Shown piece by piece: positions 22,656 to 33,599 of a DNA stretch of 64,000 bases. The stretch is from Lasiosphaeris hirsuta (taxonomy: Eukaryota; Ascomycota; Sordariomycetes; Sordariales; Lasiosphaeriaceae). Numbering within the stretch: position 1 is the first letter of the stretch; every line of letters begins with the position of its first letter. Made by a program: the position numbers and the translations under genes. The notes beneath the pieces were generated by a model. It ran no database searches. It saw only the letters and a program-made list of their open reading frames with translations, and had not been told where the DNA came from. Location of the stretch: positions 5,952,001 through 6,016,000 of the forward strand of contig JAUKUA010000002.1 in NCBI GenBank assembly GCA_030549175.1, written 5' to 3'.

Positions 22656-24002
22656 ATGGAGCCTTCAAAGGACGATTCGCCGAAGCACGGCCCACCGTCA
22701 ACAGCTATCCTGCCACCGCCACTGTCACTGTCGAGAGCGAGAGATAGCTATGAGAAAGCACGAAGCGTTTCCCACAGGCTGCAAAAGGCCTTTGACGACC
22801 TCGACCCAGATGAAGAGCGACATGAGCCCGATGCGAGATCCGGCCTTGAGCTTACGTCGTTGGGGGTTGAGCTAGCCTTGAAGAAAAAGGACGAGTTTCA
22901 GCTCGAGCGACAGGTCATTATCGAAGAACGAGGTGCCAACCTGATCCACCCTCACATAGCAGCGAAGCGACTTCGAGATACCGACCACTGATACCTCTCT
23001 GCTGGTGATGATTTGTGGAAACAGAAGCTGAAGAAGGCAAGTTTTGGCGATCCTGGTGTTGTACGGTTGCTGGATCCACGTGGCGGTAGCATCTCTGCGT
23101 GTCTCTTGGCACTGTACAAAAAGTGCGATGGCCTTGAAAAGACCAAGAAACGGCCCTCTTCCTTTCGCTCTGAAGCGATGCGGTACTACGACGGCGACAT
23201 CAAGGGCAAGAAAGTTGGCGGCACGGGCAAGGAAGATGGTCCCAAGAGCAAGATACATAGCGGCCTGGTTTGGTGCCACGTCACGGGCTCTTGGTGGGGC
23301 ACGGACCTGATCAAAGCTGCGCATGTCGTACCCTTCTTTCTCGACAGCGACGACCTCGGTGAGATTTTGTTCGGCAGCCGAGCACCATCGCTCCGACGGG
23401 CCGGAAACGCCTTTCTTTTGTTGGGCAAGATTAAGAAGTGGTTTGATAGCTACCATCTTCTCATCGTCCCGGTTGATGCAACGGAAAACCCCATCACACG
23501 CTGGAAAGTCGATGCCATCTCCTCTGACATTCGAAACACACCTTTCCTTGGACCCAAAGACGTTGGTGGAGACTTGGATGGAAAGGAGCTGAAATTCCGC
23601 AACGACAAGCGGCCTGTCTCCCGGTTCATGTATTTCCATTTCATCATGGCACTTATCCACATCAAAGATGTCAAACGTCAGGGATAGCAGGATGTTTAGG
23701 CTCGGTACTACCAGCAAAGGCCTTTTTCAACCCCAGGCAACTACATGCGCCAGAGCATGCTGCTTGCTCTAGCTACCCATTTTGGAACAGCAGAAATGAA
23801 CGTGGTGGAATCGTGGATTGCAGATCACGGCTTTGATTCGCCATTGATGCTCAACAATGACGAGAGCACTGAAGCAGCTCGTTGTGTCCATTTGGCGGTG
23901 GATGAAGCCATCGCTCGTGCGGAGAGAGGCCCAGAGGACGAGGGTGAAGAGGAGGAGGACAGCGAGGGTGATGAGGGGGACAGCGAGAGCGATGAGGAGT
24001 GA
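22656..24002 (+). pseudogene. HNH nuclease-domain protein, killed by three nonsense codons
   Basis: One continuous frame of 449 codons with just three internal stops: TGA at 22989-22991, TAG at 23685-23687, TAG at 23697-23699. The two TAG codons sit where relatives have Trp (G-W-Q-x-V-W), so TGG to TAG, the CpA-to-TpA change typical of RIP on the other strand. The product resembles fungal HNH nuclease-domain proteins: a Pro/charged N-terminus, a helical segment (KARSVSHRLQKAFDDLDPDE), then KAAHVVPF, FGSR..., GNAFLLL and FDSYHLLIVP, which supply the His-Asn-His residues, then FHFIMALIHIKDVKRQG and RPFPTPGNYMRQSMLLALATHFG, ending in an acidic Glu/Asp tail. Such proteins are common, poorly characterised accessory genes in ascomycetes. 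It lies inside the TE island. Confidence 0.8.
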
Positions 24003-24299
24003 AGGAGAATGAGATGTAGCGATATCGCAATGCATGTATAATACATTTGTCCGTACGGGAAGTGGAAGTTCGTTTGAGTTTGCACACGCTCTCGATTATT
24101 GCTTGTGATGTGATCTCTCCTGTGACTATTTTTGCCGACTTGCCAGGAGCATTCTCCATCTTGTAGTTTTGACGACAGTGGCCTCTCCCCACCATTCTGA
24201 CTAGTACTGGTATCGATACTCGTTCGATACGGCATCGAAAACATGTATTTGGCTGCCAAAAGGGGCGCTATTCGGAAATCAAAAGGTACCTCTCGCGGC

Positions 24300-25838
24300 T
24301 TCTGCGACTACGAAGCTGGACTGACCCTAGTCCGCCACGGCAAAGGCGCTCCAAGCCAACGGCCGAAAGTGGAGGTTTTGAGAGCAACACAGGCTGTGAG
24401 AGCCACCAGAACCACGTACGCGACGGTTATAACGCCAGACCTCTCCTCTCAGCGGAGCACAAGGCCATCATCACCTCCTACACCGACCGAGCCGGCATCT
24501 CTAACCGTGAGGTTGCTACAAGCTTATGCGATCACTTCCCTGGTGTCGTCTTCACCATGCGCCCGATCAGGAACTACCGGTACGCTCTCCGGAAGCAAGC
24601 AATGGCTGGCTATTATACTCCATTCCAAGCTGCTTGACGATGAGGGAGTTTCCTATACTGTCAAGTGGGCAGAACGCTCATCCGAGAGCGAGCCGTTAAA
24701 GTCTGAAGGATTGTTCTGGATCTACAAGTAGTGCGAGAAGCGGTGGGCTCAGGATTGCTATGTCAAGATGTATGATAACACATACAAAATAAACAACAAG
24801 GGTTACGCTTTCTTCCAGATCGTCGGTCTGAATAACCTCGGCATGGCTTTCTCCTGTGCCTTTGGCCTCATCAACAACGAACGTCAGGAAGGTTTTTACT
24901 GGCTGATGGAGCAAGTTGATGCCACGCGGCGCCGTATCCGCGCAAACCCCCCGTTTGTTACCATCACGGATTACGACAAGGTGATGAGGGCTGCGGTTGC
25001 GAAGGTTTACCGCCCCTGGCCAAGCCTCAGATCTGCATCTTCCATCTTCCACCTCAACAAAAATGCAGCCCTGCATATCAAGCGTAATTGGAACAAGGCT
25101 GCAGCATCAGCTGTAGCCCCCGCAATAGGCGCCCCCATTCCTCGCAGCCCATAAGAGGAAGAGGAGAATCTTCAGAGCGCTCTAAACGCCCTGGATCAGG
25201 AGGATCAGCCTATCGTTGAAGATCGTGGCAACAGACCGCTTAACGAAGACCCCATCATCACCCCTGAAGCAGTGGAGTGCTCGATGGCTGGCAGCTACAA
25301 ACTGTGGGAGACTGTGCTGTACGCACACAGCGTGGAGGACTACACCGCGGCGTGGGCTAGGCTTAAGGATTTCTTTCCCTAACAGACCTAGATTATCGCC
25401 TACCTCGATGAGGTTCAGTGTCCTGTTGTTAAGCAGTGGGCTGCCTGGTATATCAACAAGAACCTCAACTTCGGCTAGAGGATTACGTCGCCGGTGGAGT
25501 CTGTTAACCGTTACCTGGAGTCCTTCGTCATAAACAGCAACAGCACCATCCTAGCGGTTATGAGGCAGTCATGCCACATGGTCGAGGCGATGGAGTGTAA
25601 GATCCGTGAGGCCAACCTCAAGGAGAGAACACCATCAAACGAGACCATCTCAACCAATCCTGGCTTGGAACAACGCCTAAAAACGTCTCCCAGAGAGGTG
25701 CAGCTCTTGTTACAAAGCAGTGGAGGATTGCGCTTAGAGCTATTCCGACAAAGGCACACCCTACTCGGCCTCAGTTTGGGCCCTGCACCAACCAGTTCAC
25801 TAGGCAGTACGCTATACCCCGTAGCTACCGCCTCCTGA
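24300..25838 (+). pseudogene. MULE-type (Mutator/Hop-like) transposase pseudogene
   Basis: Remains of a fungal Mutator-like transposase spread over frames. The N-terminal part (about 24430-24650) reads AIITSYTDRAGISNREVA, then PGVVFTMRPIRN and LLDDEGVSYTVKWAER, matching the region before the catalytic domain. The MULE DDE domain starts at 24766 with MYDNTYKINNKGYAFFQIVG (first catalytic Asp), FGLINNERQEGFYWLM, then FVTITDYDKVMRAAVAKVYR (second Asp) and SSIFHLNKNAALHIKRNW (the usual C.FH..KN). Further on come YLDEVQCPVVKQWAAWYINKNLNFG and SPVESVNRYLESFV. Stops interrupt it repeatedly, mostly TAG/TAA where Trp or Gln would be expected, consistent with RIP. Terminal inverted repeats were not identified. 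Confidence 0.8.
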
Positions 25839-25862
25839 ATCGTCATAACAACGGGGCTTTCC

Positions 25863-26086
25863 CTCAGGCAGTGCCAGGCATCCAGTCAGCGGAGCTGACT
25901 CGATGCCAGGGACCCCTTCTTTCTGACAGAAGGCGTTGTTGGGTGGTGTTGGGGTGGTTAGGACATATGGTTCAAATAGACATTCTCTAGTTAACAGAGC
26001 CAGGGCGATTCATGTCAGAAAGTCAGAAAGAAAGGGGTTCAGGGGCCCCGGCCTTAAAGTAGCAAAAATGCCTGGCACTGCCTGAG
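25863..26086. mobile_element. 224-bp MITE-like element with 19-bp TIRs
   Basis: The 19-base sequence CTCAGGCAGTGCCAGGCAT at 25863-25881 is repeated as its exact reverse complement at 26068-26086. Further inside, ACCCCTTCTTTCTGAC (left) matches the reverse complement of the right arm (GTCAGAAAGAAAGGGGTT), giving a longer imperfect hairpin. No coding capacity. A clear target-site duplication was not found. It lies 25 bp after the MULE remnant, but a mobilising transposase cannot be assigned. Confidence 0.75.
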
Positions 26087-26474
26087 CGACAGTGAGCCTC
26101 AGCCACTACAGTGACGAAGGCTGAAATCAGCCTGGCGATAGGTCTATAAGAAAGGAATTCTGGCTACAAGCTAGAAACAAAGAACACGAGGAATTTCAAT
26201 CAGGCAATTGCACCCTTTCAATTCATAGATTCCAGAGTGCGGTGTTTCTGACATGTGAAATGGCTGCCATATTAGGCAGCATGTGCCTGCCAAAAACGGC
26301 GGCACTTCCACTTGGAAACATATACTATTAGCTATTTGCTTTATAAATATATGGTAACGTAAGTTCGGGGAGGGGAGGGGAGGGGGTTTCCGACCCCCAC
26401 CGTTTCCGATCAGCCTGTGCTTACAGGGTTGGACCACAACTACCAACTTTGAATTTCTACCTACCTACAACAAT

Positions 26475-27740
26475 TCAATCTTCTGGTTCCAAATTTTCGG
26501 ATTCTGATTCAGAATCAGAAGAAGACTCTGAATTAGAAGACTCCGGCCTCCCCAAATCTAATTGAGCCTCGTGAATCTTCGCGATATCAACAAACACAGA
26601 ATTCGGATCCGGAACCACCTTTCTTCTCTTCCAACTGCTCGATTTTTCACCTCTGGATTGCCAATTGGAAGTCCTTTTGGTCAAAGGCCTTCTCGACCTT
26701 CCGAAAGAGGTGGCGCTCGGCTGTGGAGGCCTCGCCTTGGGACCTCAGAATCTGCCTCATCTCCAGAGCCTTCTTAGGGGTCTTGATTAGTGGAAGGTGG
26801 TGGCCGTAGTCTTCCAAGTCCGCCCCACGCGCAGTCATTGGTGTAGCACTTCCATTACAGTTGTCGTAAGCCGCAGGGCAGCTGTTATTTTCGAGTAGAT
26901 GCCGGCTCATGAGCGGCCAGAGCCCCGAGGCCTTCCATCCAGCTTTGATATTCGTATCTGAAAAGTCCCTATTTACGTGCCAGCCTATAATACTCGAGGA
27001 AGATTCGCTTGCCAGCCACTGTTGACTCCTCCATCCCCTCGCATTGGCGGTTATTCACGAGGGTGCGATAGTTCCGCTTCAGCGAGCTGAATACCCCTAA
27101 ATCCAACGGCTGTAGGACATGGGGGCAATGTGCTGGCAAATATAGCAATTGAATATTATTACTGAAGCATTACCACTGAATTCGTGCGTTGTATGGCTGA
27201 AGTGGCCGTCGAGAATAAGAAGGCGGCGTTGAGAAGGATCTTCAGGGGTAGTGGTGGGAATGAACTTCTTTGACCAGCCATTCTAGGCTAACCTCGCTCG
27301 TAGTCCAGCCCTTTGTTGGGGTAGCCGTATAGTGCTAGCCCAGCGTACCGCTTCTTTTTTTGGTTTTTGTTTTTTTTTAAACCACTGCTGTTGCACGTTG
27401 ACACCTTTTAAAATGACGACGGGGTTGAGCGCTACCCCTGAGGCCGAAATGCATTGCACGAAACTGATCTAGGTGCGAGAAACTGGCTTCTTAGACGTGA
27501 CCGACCGCCTCTCAGCACTTCTAACAGTATAGCCGTTATCCCCCAGACCCTCCATAAGGCCGGCCTCGTCCAGATTCCACTTGTTTTCTGGAGGAATGGC
27601 CTTGACGGCTGGAATCCGCAGGTAGTTGAACCAAGGCCGATTAACCTCGGCCGTAGCGCGCTTGACACGCGCAGCATCGATCCTCCGTGGCCTCTAGGTC
27701 TTCAAGACTGGATCTGCTCTACTCTGTAGCTCGATGGCAC
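26475..27740 (-). pseudogene. Pogo/Fot-type (DDE_1, CENP-B-like) transposase pseudogene
   Basis: Minus-strand remains of a Tc1/mariner-superfamily pogo transposase. Reading from about 27700: PWFNYLRIPAVKAIPPENKW then NLDEAGLMEGLGDNGYTV (first catalytic Asp in the typical NxDExG context), FVQCISASGVALNPVVILKG, KFIPTTTPED, LLILDGHFSHTTHEF (second Asp), a degenerate LQPLDLGVFSSLKRNYR region, and DFSDTNIKAGWKASGLWPL. The C-terminus (26910-26475) LPLIKTPKKALEMRQIL, RHLFRKVEKAFDQKDFQLA and an acidic Ser/Glu tail is typical of Fot-like elements. Frameshifts and stops break it, and the N-terminal HTH part is not recognisable. A poly-T/GTTTTTG insertion lies at about 27353-27379. Confidence 0.78.
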
Positions 27741-29340
27741 AACACGCGAACCTGACCCCTGAGAGGATATCAGTAGGCCCAACTCCACATCTATTGGCCC
27801 CGGGGGGCTGAGGACACTGTCGTCGCCACGGTCGTAGTCAGGGACTGGCCTCATTGTAGATGAGGCGATTCCTGCCACTGTAGAACCGTCCTTTGCCGGC
27901 CTCAAGGACTAGCACAGTCTGCCCCTCGCCTTGGCCCATCCAATGTCGATACCACGCTCCTCCTTGCTGTCGAGAAATGGCCAAAGTCAACGAACCCACA
28001 AAGACCATAGAGAGGCTCCTCTAGTGGAGGGCGCGGCTGGTTGGAATGCCTCAGTTGGGAGAGGGCGCAATCACGGCAGGCTGAGTGCGCTGTTCTGCAC
28101 TTGACAGGTCCGCTGGGTTTGATGTTTTGGATTGCGGTGACGCACCAGTGCGGGGCAACCAAAAGACTGGCGCCTCCACAGATTCAACCACCCCGCCAGC
28201 AAGCGAGGGCTTCAAGATCCCGCCGATTACCCCGAGACGCTCCCTCACCCGAGCTCGTCAAACCTGCACGCGGCCACCTCCGCTACGACCTGCTTGGCGA
28301 GACTACCGACAAGCTCCCCTTCCTCCCTCTTCTCTTCACTATAATGACTGACTGCCCGATTCAACAGCCAATCAGAGCTCTGCCCCTCTCCGCGACAGCC
28401 TTAACCGTCTTCCCTTGCCCCACGCGTCGGAAGCGTCCCCAACATAATATGCAGACGACTCCGGCGTGCCACTGGTAACAATAACGACAACGACGATGCT
28501 CTCGCCACGGGGAGGGAGACCGCCATACTTGGCAGATGGCCAACCTCCAGAAGCTTGCTGCCTTTACGCACCCACACCGAGATGTGCCACACTCTTCCCT
28601 TGAAGAACTCAGACGAGTAGCCGGAGTCATTACTTTCCAAGTAGCCGTACTGCTAACCGGATAAAGTATTGCCTTGTATATGGCTAATTCCACCATTTGG
28701 CAAGATATCTTCCCTAAATGAGCTCCCGAAGGTTTTGAGCCGAGGGATAATATCCGAGCAAAAGTAAAGAAAGCTTTGGAAGACCTATAGTTATGGGAAA
28801 AGATTGAAAGACTTGAAAAAAGTTAAGTACCCCTGAAGAAGCTTTAATAGTAGCTTATACATCTAGATCCAGGGGGTTATCTACCGACACCATTAAGAAG
28901 AACACAATTATCAAGAGCTATTACGATCGAGAACGCTGCCGAGAACGCTACCACGGCAAGAAGGGCCGTATAAGGAGGCTGTAAGGCAAGGAGGACAGAT
29001 TCCACCCACAAGCTTGAATCTGAGGGTATTAAAAGAGAAGTGTGGCCATGGGAGCTGAACTGGCGCAGTGGGTAGTTTGCGACAGTTGTGGGGGGAGGGG
29101 GGGGGGGGGGGCGTGGAATTTTTGGGCGTATGCTCCGAGTTAACCTGAAGTCCAAAAGCGCCGTGTATCCAACATCTGATATTCTCCACCCTTACGCGGG
29201 GCACCCCCGTATGGGTCCAGCAGGTCCGGTTTTATCTGCGCACAAAAATTGCTCTCAGGTCCCCAGTAGCATTTTTTTTTCTCCCATTCTCATTCTATTC
29301 TCTGCTCGCACTCGCAACTGCGCCCGCCCGTAACCCCAAT
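27741..29340. other. Degenerate sequence, no gene recognised
   Basis: Fragmentary frames on both strands (e.g. 28041-28478 plus, 28361-28696 minus) without motifs. A Lys/Leu-rich piece at about 28735-28850 (AKVKKALEDL, LWEKIERLEK) is interrupted by stops. A G-run spans 29089-29112. Probably eroded transposon sequence joined to the promoter of the following kinase-like gene. Confidence 0.45.
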
Positions 29341-30160
29341 ATGAATGTTCCCTCTCGCGCAAAAGTCATCGAGGCTTGTGAGAGAAACAAGTCGCTCCAT
29401 CCCGCATCGAGCGAAATGGCCTACAATGATTCAATCTGGATCAAATATGGCACCCATCGAACCGCCGGCCAAGCCATGTTACAAATGTACGTCAGTGAGC
29501 ATGCGGATCCTAACATTGTCCGTGTGCCCAAAACCTACGATTACTTCACTACGACCGAGTCGAATCCTCCGTATACGTACAATATTATGGAGTGTGTAAG
29601 CGGTACGCCTTATAGTAGTACGGAATCAGCCGTCGAGATGGAGAAAGTTGTTGCTGCCATCCGTCATATTTGGAGCCTCCCTCTGCCGCTACAGGCAAAA
29701 ATCGGTCCACTAGGGGGTGGAGATTCCTATGGATTGGGTTTTCGGCGATTTCTTTAGCCGGAGCTTTAAGACTACCGGCGACCTTCAGGATTGGATCAAC
29801 AAGCAGTTGGAGGATGACGGATATGAAGAGAGAGTTGAGCTACCCGACGAGCGTCACATCTGCCACGGCAATCTACGTCGCCACAATATTCTCAAAAGTC
29901 CGCAAGGAGTTACCATTATCAACTGGGAGATGTCGGGTCATTATCCCCTTATGTTCGAAGAGTACGGCGCCTTCCGTAATTTTACTCGTCATTCTACGGG
30001 GTTTGAGCGCTGTCTCCACAGGGAACTCTTCGGCCCGGGATTAACAGAGAACATGTTGCCAATCTACAAGGTCGCCATTATCAACATGGTCGGCTCCTGT
30101 CGTCCACGCACCCTTCAACTCCCAGATTATTCATATCTACGGTCGAGGTTGATGAGGTAG
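29341..30160 (+). pseudogene. Phosphotransferase (APH-fold) gene with frameshift and altered catalytic residues
   Basis: Reads as a fungal aminoglycoside-phosphotransferase-like kinase in two overlapping frames. Frame 1 (29341 to about 29735) holds the N-lobe: YGTHRTAGQAMLQMYVSEH, VRVPKTYDYF, YNIMECVSGTPY. Frame 2 (about 29720-30160) continues DWVFGDFFSRSFKTTGDLQDWINKQLEDD, then CHGNLRRHNIL and INWEMSGHYP. The two halves join by a single-base frameshift near GGTGGAGATTCC. In active relatives the loops are HxDxxxxN and DWE; here both Asp codons read Asn (AAT, AAC). Each affected base follows a C, so both fit CpG deamination, assuming the ancestor had GAT/GAC. The protein would be inactive even if the frame were restored. 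Located inside the decay island. Confidence 0.7.
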
Positions 30161-32564
30161 ATTCGGTCCGACTTCCTAGGCTCTCGGCGGTTAGGCTGGT
30201 GTGAAGGGCGTCGGTTGGGGTTACAAGACGAAAGGCCCCTGCATTACTTGTGCAATTGCAGTACCATACCTCTCCGTCATCTCTCTCTGTAAGATTTTTC
30301 AGTTTTAAAACTTGAAAGCTGTCACAACCTGTCACCGTGATCTGTCGCGAGCTGCACCCGAAAATCACGAAGTTGCTAGGCAATAATATAAGGGGAGAGT
30401 TATCTACAAGCAAGATAAGGCACCTGGTACCTAGGTAACAGTTTCTTAGGGCCTAAACCTCTCATGTCCTGTCGGACCCGAGGCCCTGATGCTTCAGATG
30501 CCCGGGTGCGCCTTGACATACGCCCCTCTGCTTGCCCCGCTCCCGTGGCTACAGCCACTAGGTTGACTAGGGCGTAACACGGTGATATCGATACAAGTTT
30601 ACAACAAAGAAGATTGGGGAGCCGAAAGATGTGACGGCACCGGTACCGGAGATACCGTGGGCCGATCAATGGCCGTCCCTTGACGCAACGACCACCTACT
30701 CCATCTTGACGCCTTCACATTGGGACCTAGAGCAGATGATGTCGACAAGAGCAAGCACCACTGGGCTTTCATTCTTTAGACGTCTTAACGTCAAATTCGC
30801 TTGAGCATGGAGAGTCGCATGAAAAGCAAAACGGGCAAGCGTGGCATATTAGCGGTCAAGGTTGTAAGTTACGAACACAGGTCATACTCCGTCGTAGTGC
30901 GGGAGACCTATGCTCTCACGGAATACAAGATGGTCGGCGATTTCTTAGAGACGATAGTGACCCTGGGATGGCATCGGTACTAGATGTTCACCGCGACGGG
31001 TGCTAAGAAGGGATGCCGCTATCATCTGTGAGTGTCTTAGTATTATTCCTACATCTAGGTATCTACTAATGATTTCACAAGTAGCTGATGACAAGGGGCT
31101 TTACTGGGCTCGGCTAGATCGGCAACCGAACCATTAACGGCAAGACGATGGACGACTATCTGTCATTCGTATATACGAGGGACGAAGAGGACCTAGATGA
31201 TCTAAGCAACATTGTCCCTACCCCGATTGAGGAGGGTAGAGACCTATTTAGCTAGGGCTCTCGGCGTGTGGAACCTATATTACACCCGTCTTTGATAGTC
31301 TTTGGTAGTAGGATTCTTAATTGGGATGCGATGATTTATCAACTCTTACCTACCGGAAGTGGGATCAGCGCACCGATCGAGCCAGCAAGCCAATACCGAC
31401 CCTTGGAATTGGCTCGGGCTTGGGTCGCTCAGGAAGGCTTGGCTTGCGAAAATCGCGGCTTGGCTTGGCTTGGATGCTTACAGAGGTCCATAGCTCAATC
31501 TATAAAAAAACCAAATCAGTCATTTGTCCCACGCCCCAAATTCCAATCAGCCCACCCACCATAAATTAATCTCATACCTCAAACCCTACTACCCAAACTC
31601 CCTAGCTACAACCTTTCCTCCTACCCTACAGCCTACGCTATAACGTTCGTGCCACCGTAGCCTAGTCTAATTGTTTCGGCCCCGATCTGTTTCGACTCAC
31701 TCATATTAATTACTTAGTGATCATTTCTGTCATAACAGTATATGAATGTAAGTAATTTTATATTATTTTGTTAGATTTCGATATATTCCTTAACACGTAT
31801 TCAATATTACATTCCACAGAACGAAAAGAACCCCTCACATTAGGTTATTTTTGTGACACAGGCTAGCTACTGTAGGTCTGGGGTGTGCTAATTACAAGGT
31901 GTGTCACTTCTCGGTAAGCCAGACTACAGAACTATGATCACACACATTAACTGTATTATGGACTACCTTGGTAATATTGTTAGTCTGATCTAGAGCTTTC
32001 ACACAATAGTAAGGGAGATAATCTTCATAATGTAAAGTGGTAGATGGTAAGGGAGGTAGCCTGATATAGGAAGATAAAGCGATATCACAGAGGGTAATAA
32101 ACGATATTTCGTAGTTACAAGTTAGGAGGAAATAGAAAGGTTCACAAGGTTATATTACCCCTCAGTTTCACTAAAGTTCAGCTGATAATCTTTCTAGGGA
32201 GCTTCTTCCACTCTAAGATCTGTCGTAGGGCCCTCGTCTTTTTTAGCTGGATAACTATCTATAATGTATGAAGATACCGAGATACCTAGGGATCCGTCCT
32301 AGCCGCCCGTCTTATGTACCTTCCAAATTAGGGATATGAGCTAAGTGTTACTAACTATCTTCCATTAGTCCGCGGCCGGTATCAATACTCACTCCTACAA
32401 CTTAAGAGGTATAGTAGCCATTGCTATGGAGGTTCCTTCACTTCCTTAGTACTTACGTCGGCCACTGAATCACTAGCTACATGGCTAGTGTCATATTACA
32501 ACAACAGTTCCCTTTATGACTCATAGAAGCCTTGATAAGCCTAGTTACGACTACTTATTACTAC
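30161..32564. other. AT-rich decayed sequence with a possible gene remnant
   Basis: At 30801-30983 a plus frame (SYEHRSYSVVVRETYALTEYK, then FLETIVTLGWHRY), followed after a stop by ATGAKKGCRYHL, and a later frame (31140-31252, DDYLSFVYTRDEEDLDDL) could be pieces of one small fungal gene I do not recognise; GTGAGT...ACAAG between 31029 and 31083 could be an intron. From 31560 the DNA is TA-rich and stop-dense, as RIP-mutated repeats are. Confidence 0.4.
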
Positions 32565-33009
32565 TGAAGTTAGACTCCGGAGAACACCGGGGTTCAGGTC
32601 CTTTAAAGGGGTGACTGTGATAGTTAGGAGTTCCATTATTCGAAAGACCACTAAATCATTATGTTAGTCCTTTAACCGGCTAATGCAGCTCCGACCACCA
32701 TGCTAAGATTGTGTGGCCGTCCATGACAAATTTGAAGTCTGGTAACGTTACCTAGCGTAGGCCTGGTCCATTGGGTAGGCCGGCCTAGCTTGTTAGTGGT
32801 GTCTAGGTCCCGGATTAGCCCGTGGCGGTGCCTGAGGATCCATCGACCTACGTGTGGGCCAGGGACCTCCTGGCCACGTGATGTTGTGAAGTGTGTGTGT
32901 GTGCCCCGCAGGTAAGCTACGATGTGGCACCCGTTGTGGCCATCACTACGGGCCCAGGTTAAGGAGGTAATACACCCTGTTGACCTTGGGTAAACCTGGC
33001 AGTGTGACA
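32565..33009 (-). repeat. LTR-like repeat, copy B (445 bp), inverted
   Basis: On the minus strand begins TGTCACACTGCC and ends CTAACTTCA, aligning throughout with 21436-21883. Copy B is more TA-rich (e.g. TTACCTCCTTAACCTGGGC against TCACCTCCTTAACCCGGGC), consistent with heavier RIP. In this orientation the body of the element would extend leftwards, toward copy A. Confidence 0.7.
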
Positions 33010-33599
33010 CTATAGTACTAAGGCATCTTACTTCCCGTTATATCAAAAGGTCTCCCTTTATCTATTGACTATTTCTTACTATATAGGAACCTAGGGAGAA
33101 ACTAACTAACCCTACTTCAAGAAGCTATCCCGTGTTACTCCGTCTTACCTACCTAACTATACTATTATACCCTTTCCTCGTTAGTAAGTTAATCTTAAAA
33201 GGGGAGCGGTACCGAGGTATCTTATCCTATGTTATATAGGTTAGATAGCTCTTAAGGAAGTTCCCCGTCCTAGATTTTTTTATCCTCTCCCTTCTTCCTT
33301 CCTCTCCATAAGCCCATATAAAGGAAAGTTCTTACCATTTAACACCTTTCTTACCTAGGGCTATCCTAGGCGGCTTTATTTACCCGGTTGCCGGCCTTCC
33401 TAGGTCCCTTTATAATATAGGTCGGCGTCTTTCCTTTCCTTATCTATCCTCTCTCCTTACCTTCGGCTCGAGACAAGTAGCCCCTAGGGGTCTTAACCAT
33501 GCCTGTAATGAGCGAGTTGACAGCTGTTTTCTTCTGAGTGTATGCATGTGTCTGAGATTCCGATGAGAGATTACATGAAGTTGAGTGGAAAACAAACCG
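33010..33599. other. TA-rich, stop-dense sequence
   Basis: Continuation of the RIP-like texture up to about 33480, where composition changes abruptly to ordinary GC and the broken STAND-like gene begins. No gene seen. Confidence 0.5.

Noticed and set aside
29341..30160. An intron to join the two halves of the phosphotransferase-like gene
   Set aside because: The frames overlap by a few bases with no room for a spliceosomal intron; a single-base frameshift explains it.
21436..33009. The two inverted repeats taken as terminal inverted repeats of one 11.6-kb DNA transposon
   Set aside because: Their ends (TG...CA) and the primer-site-like continuation fit LTRs better, and the interior holds unrelated genes and transposons rather than one element's coding set.
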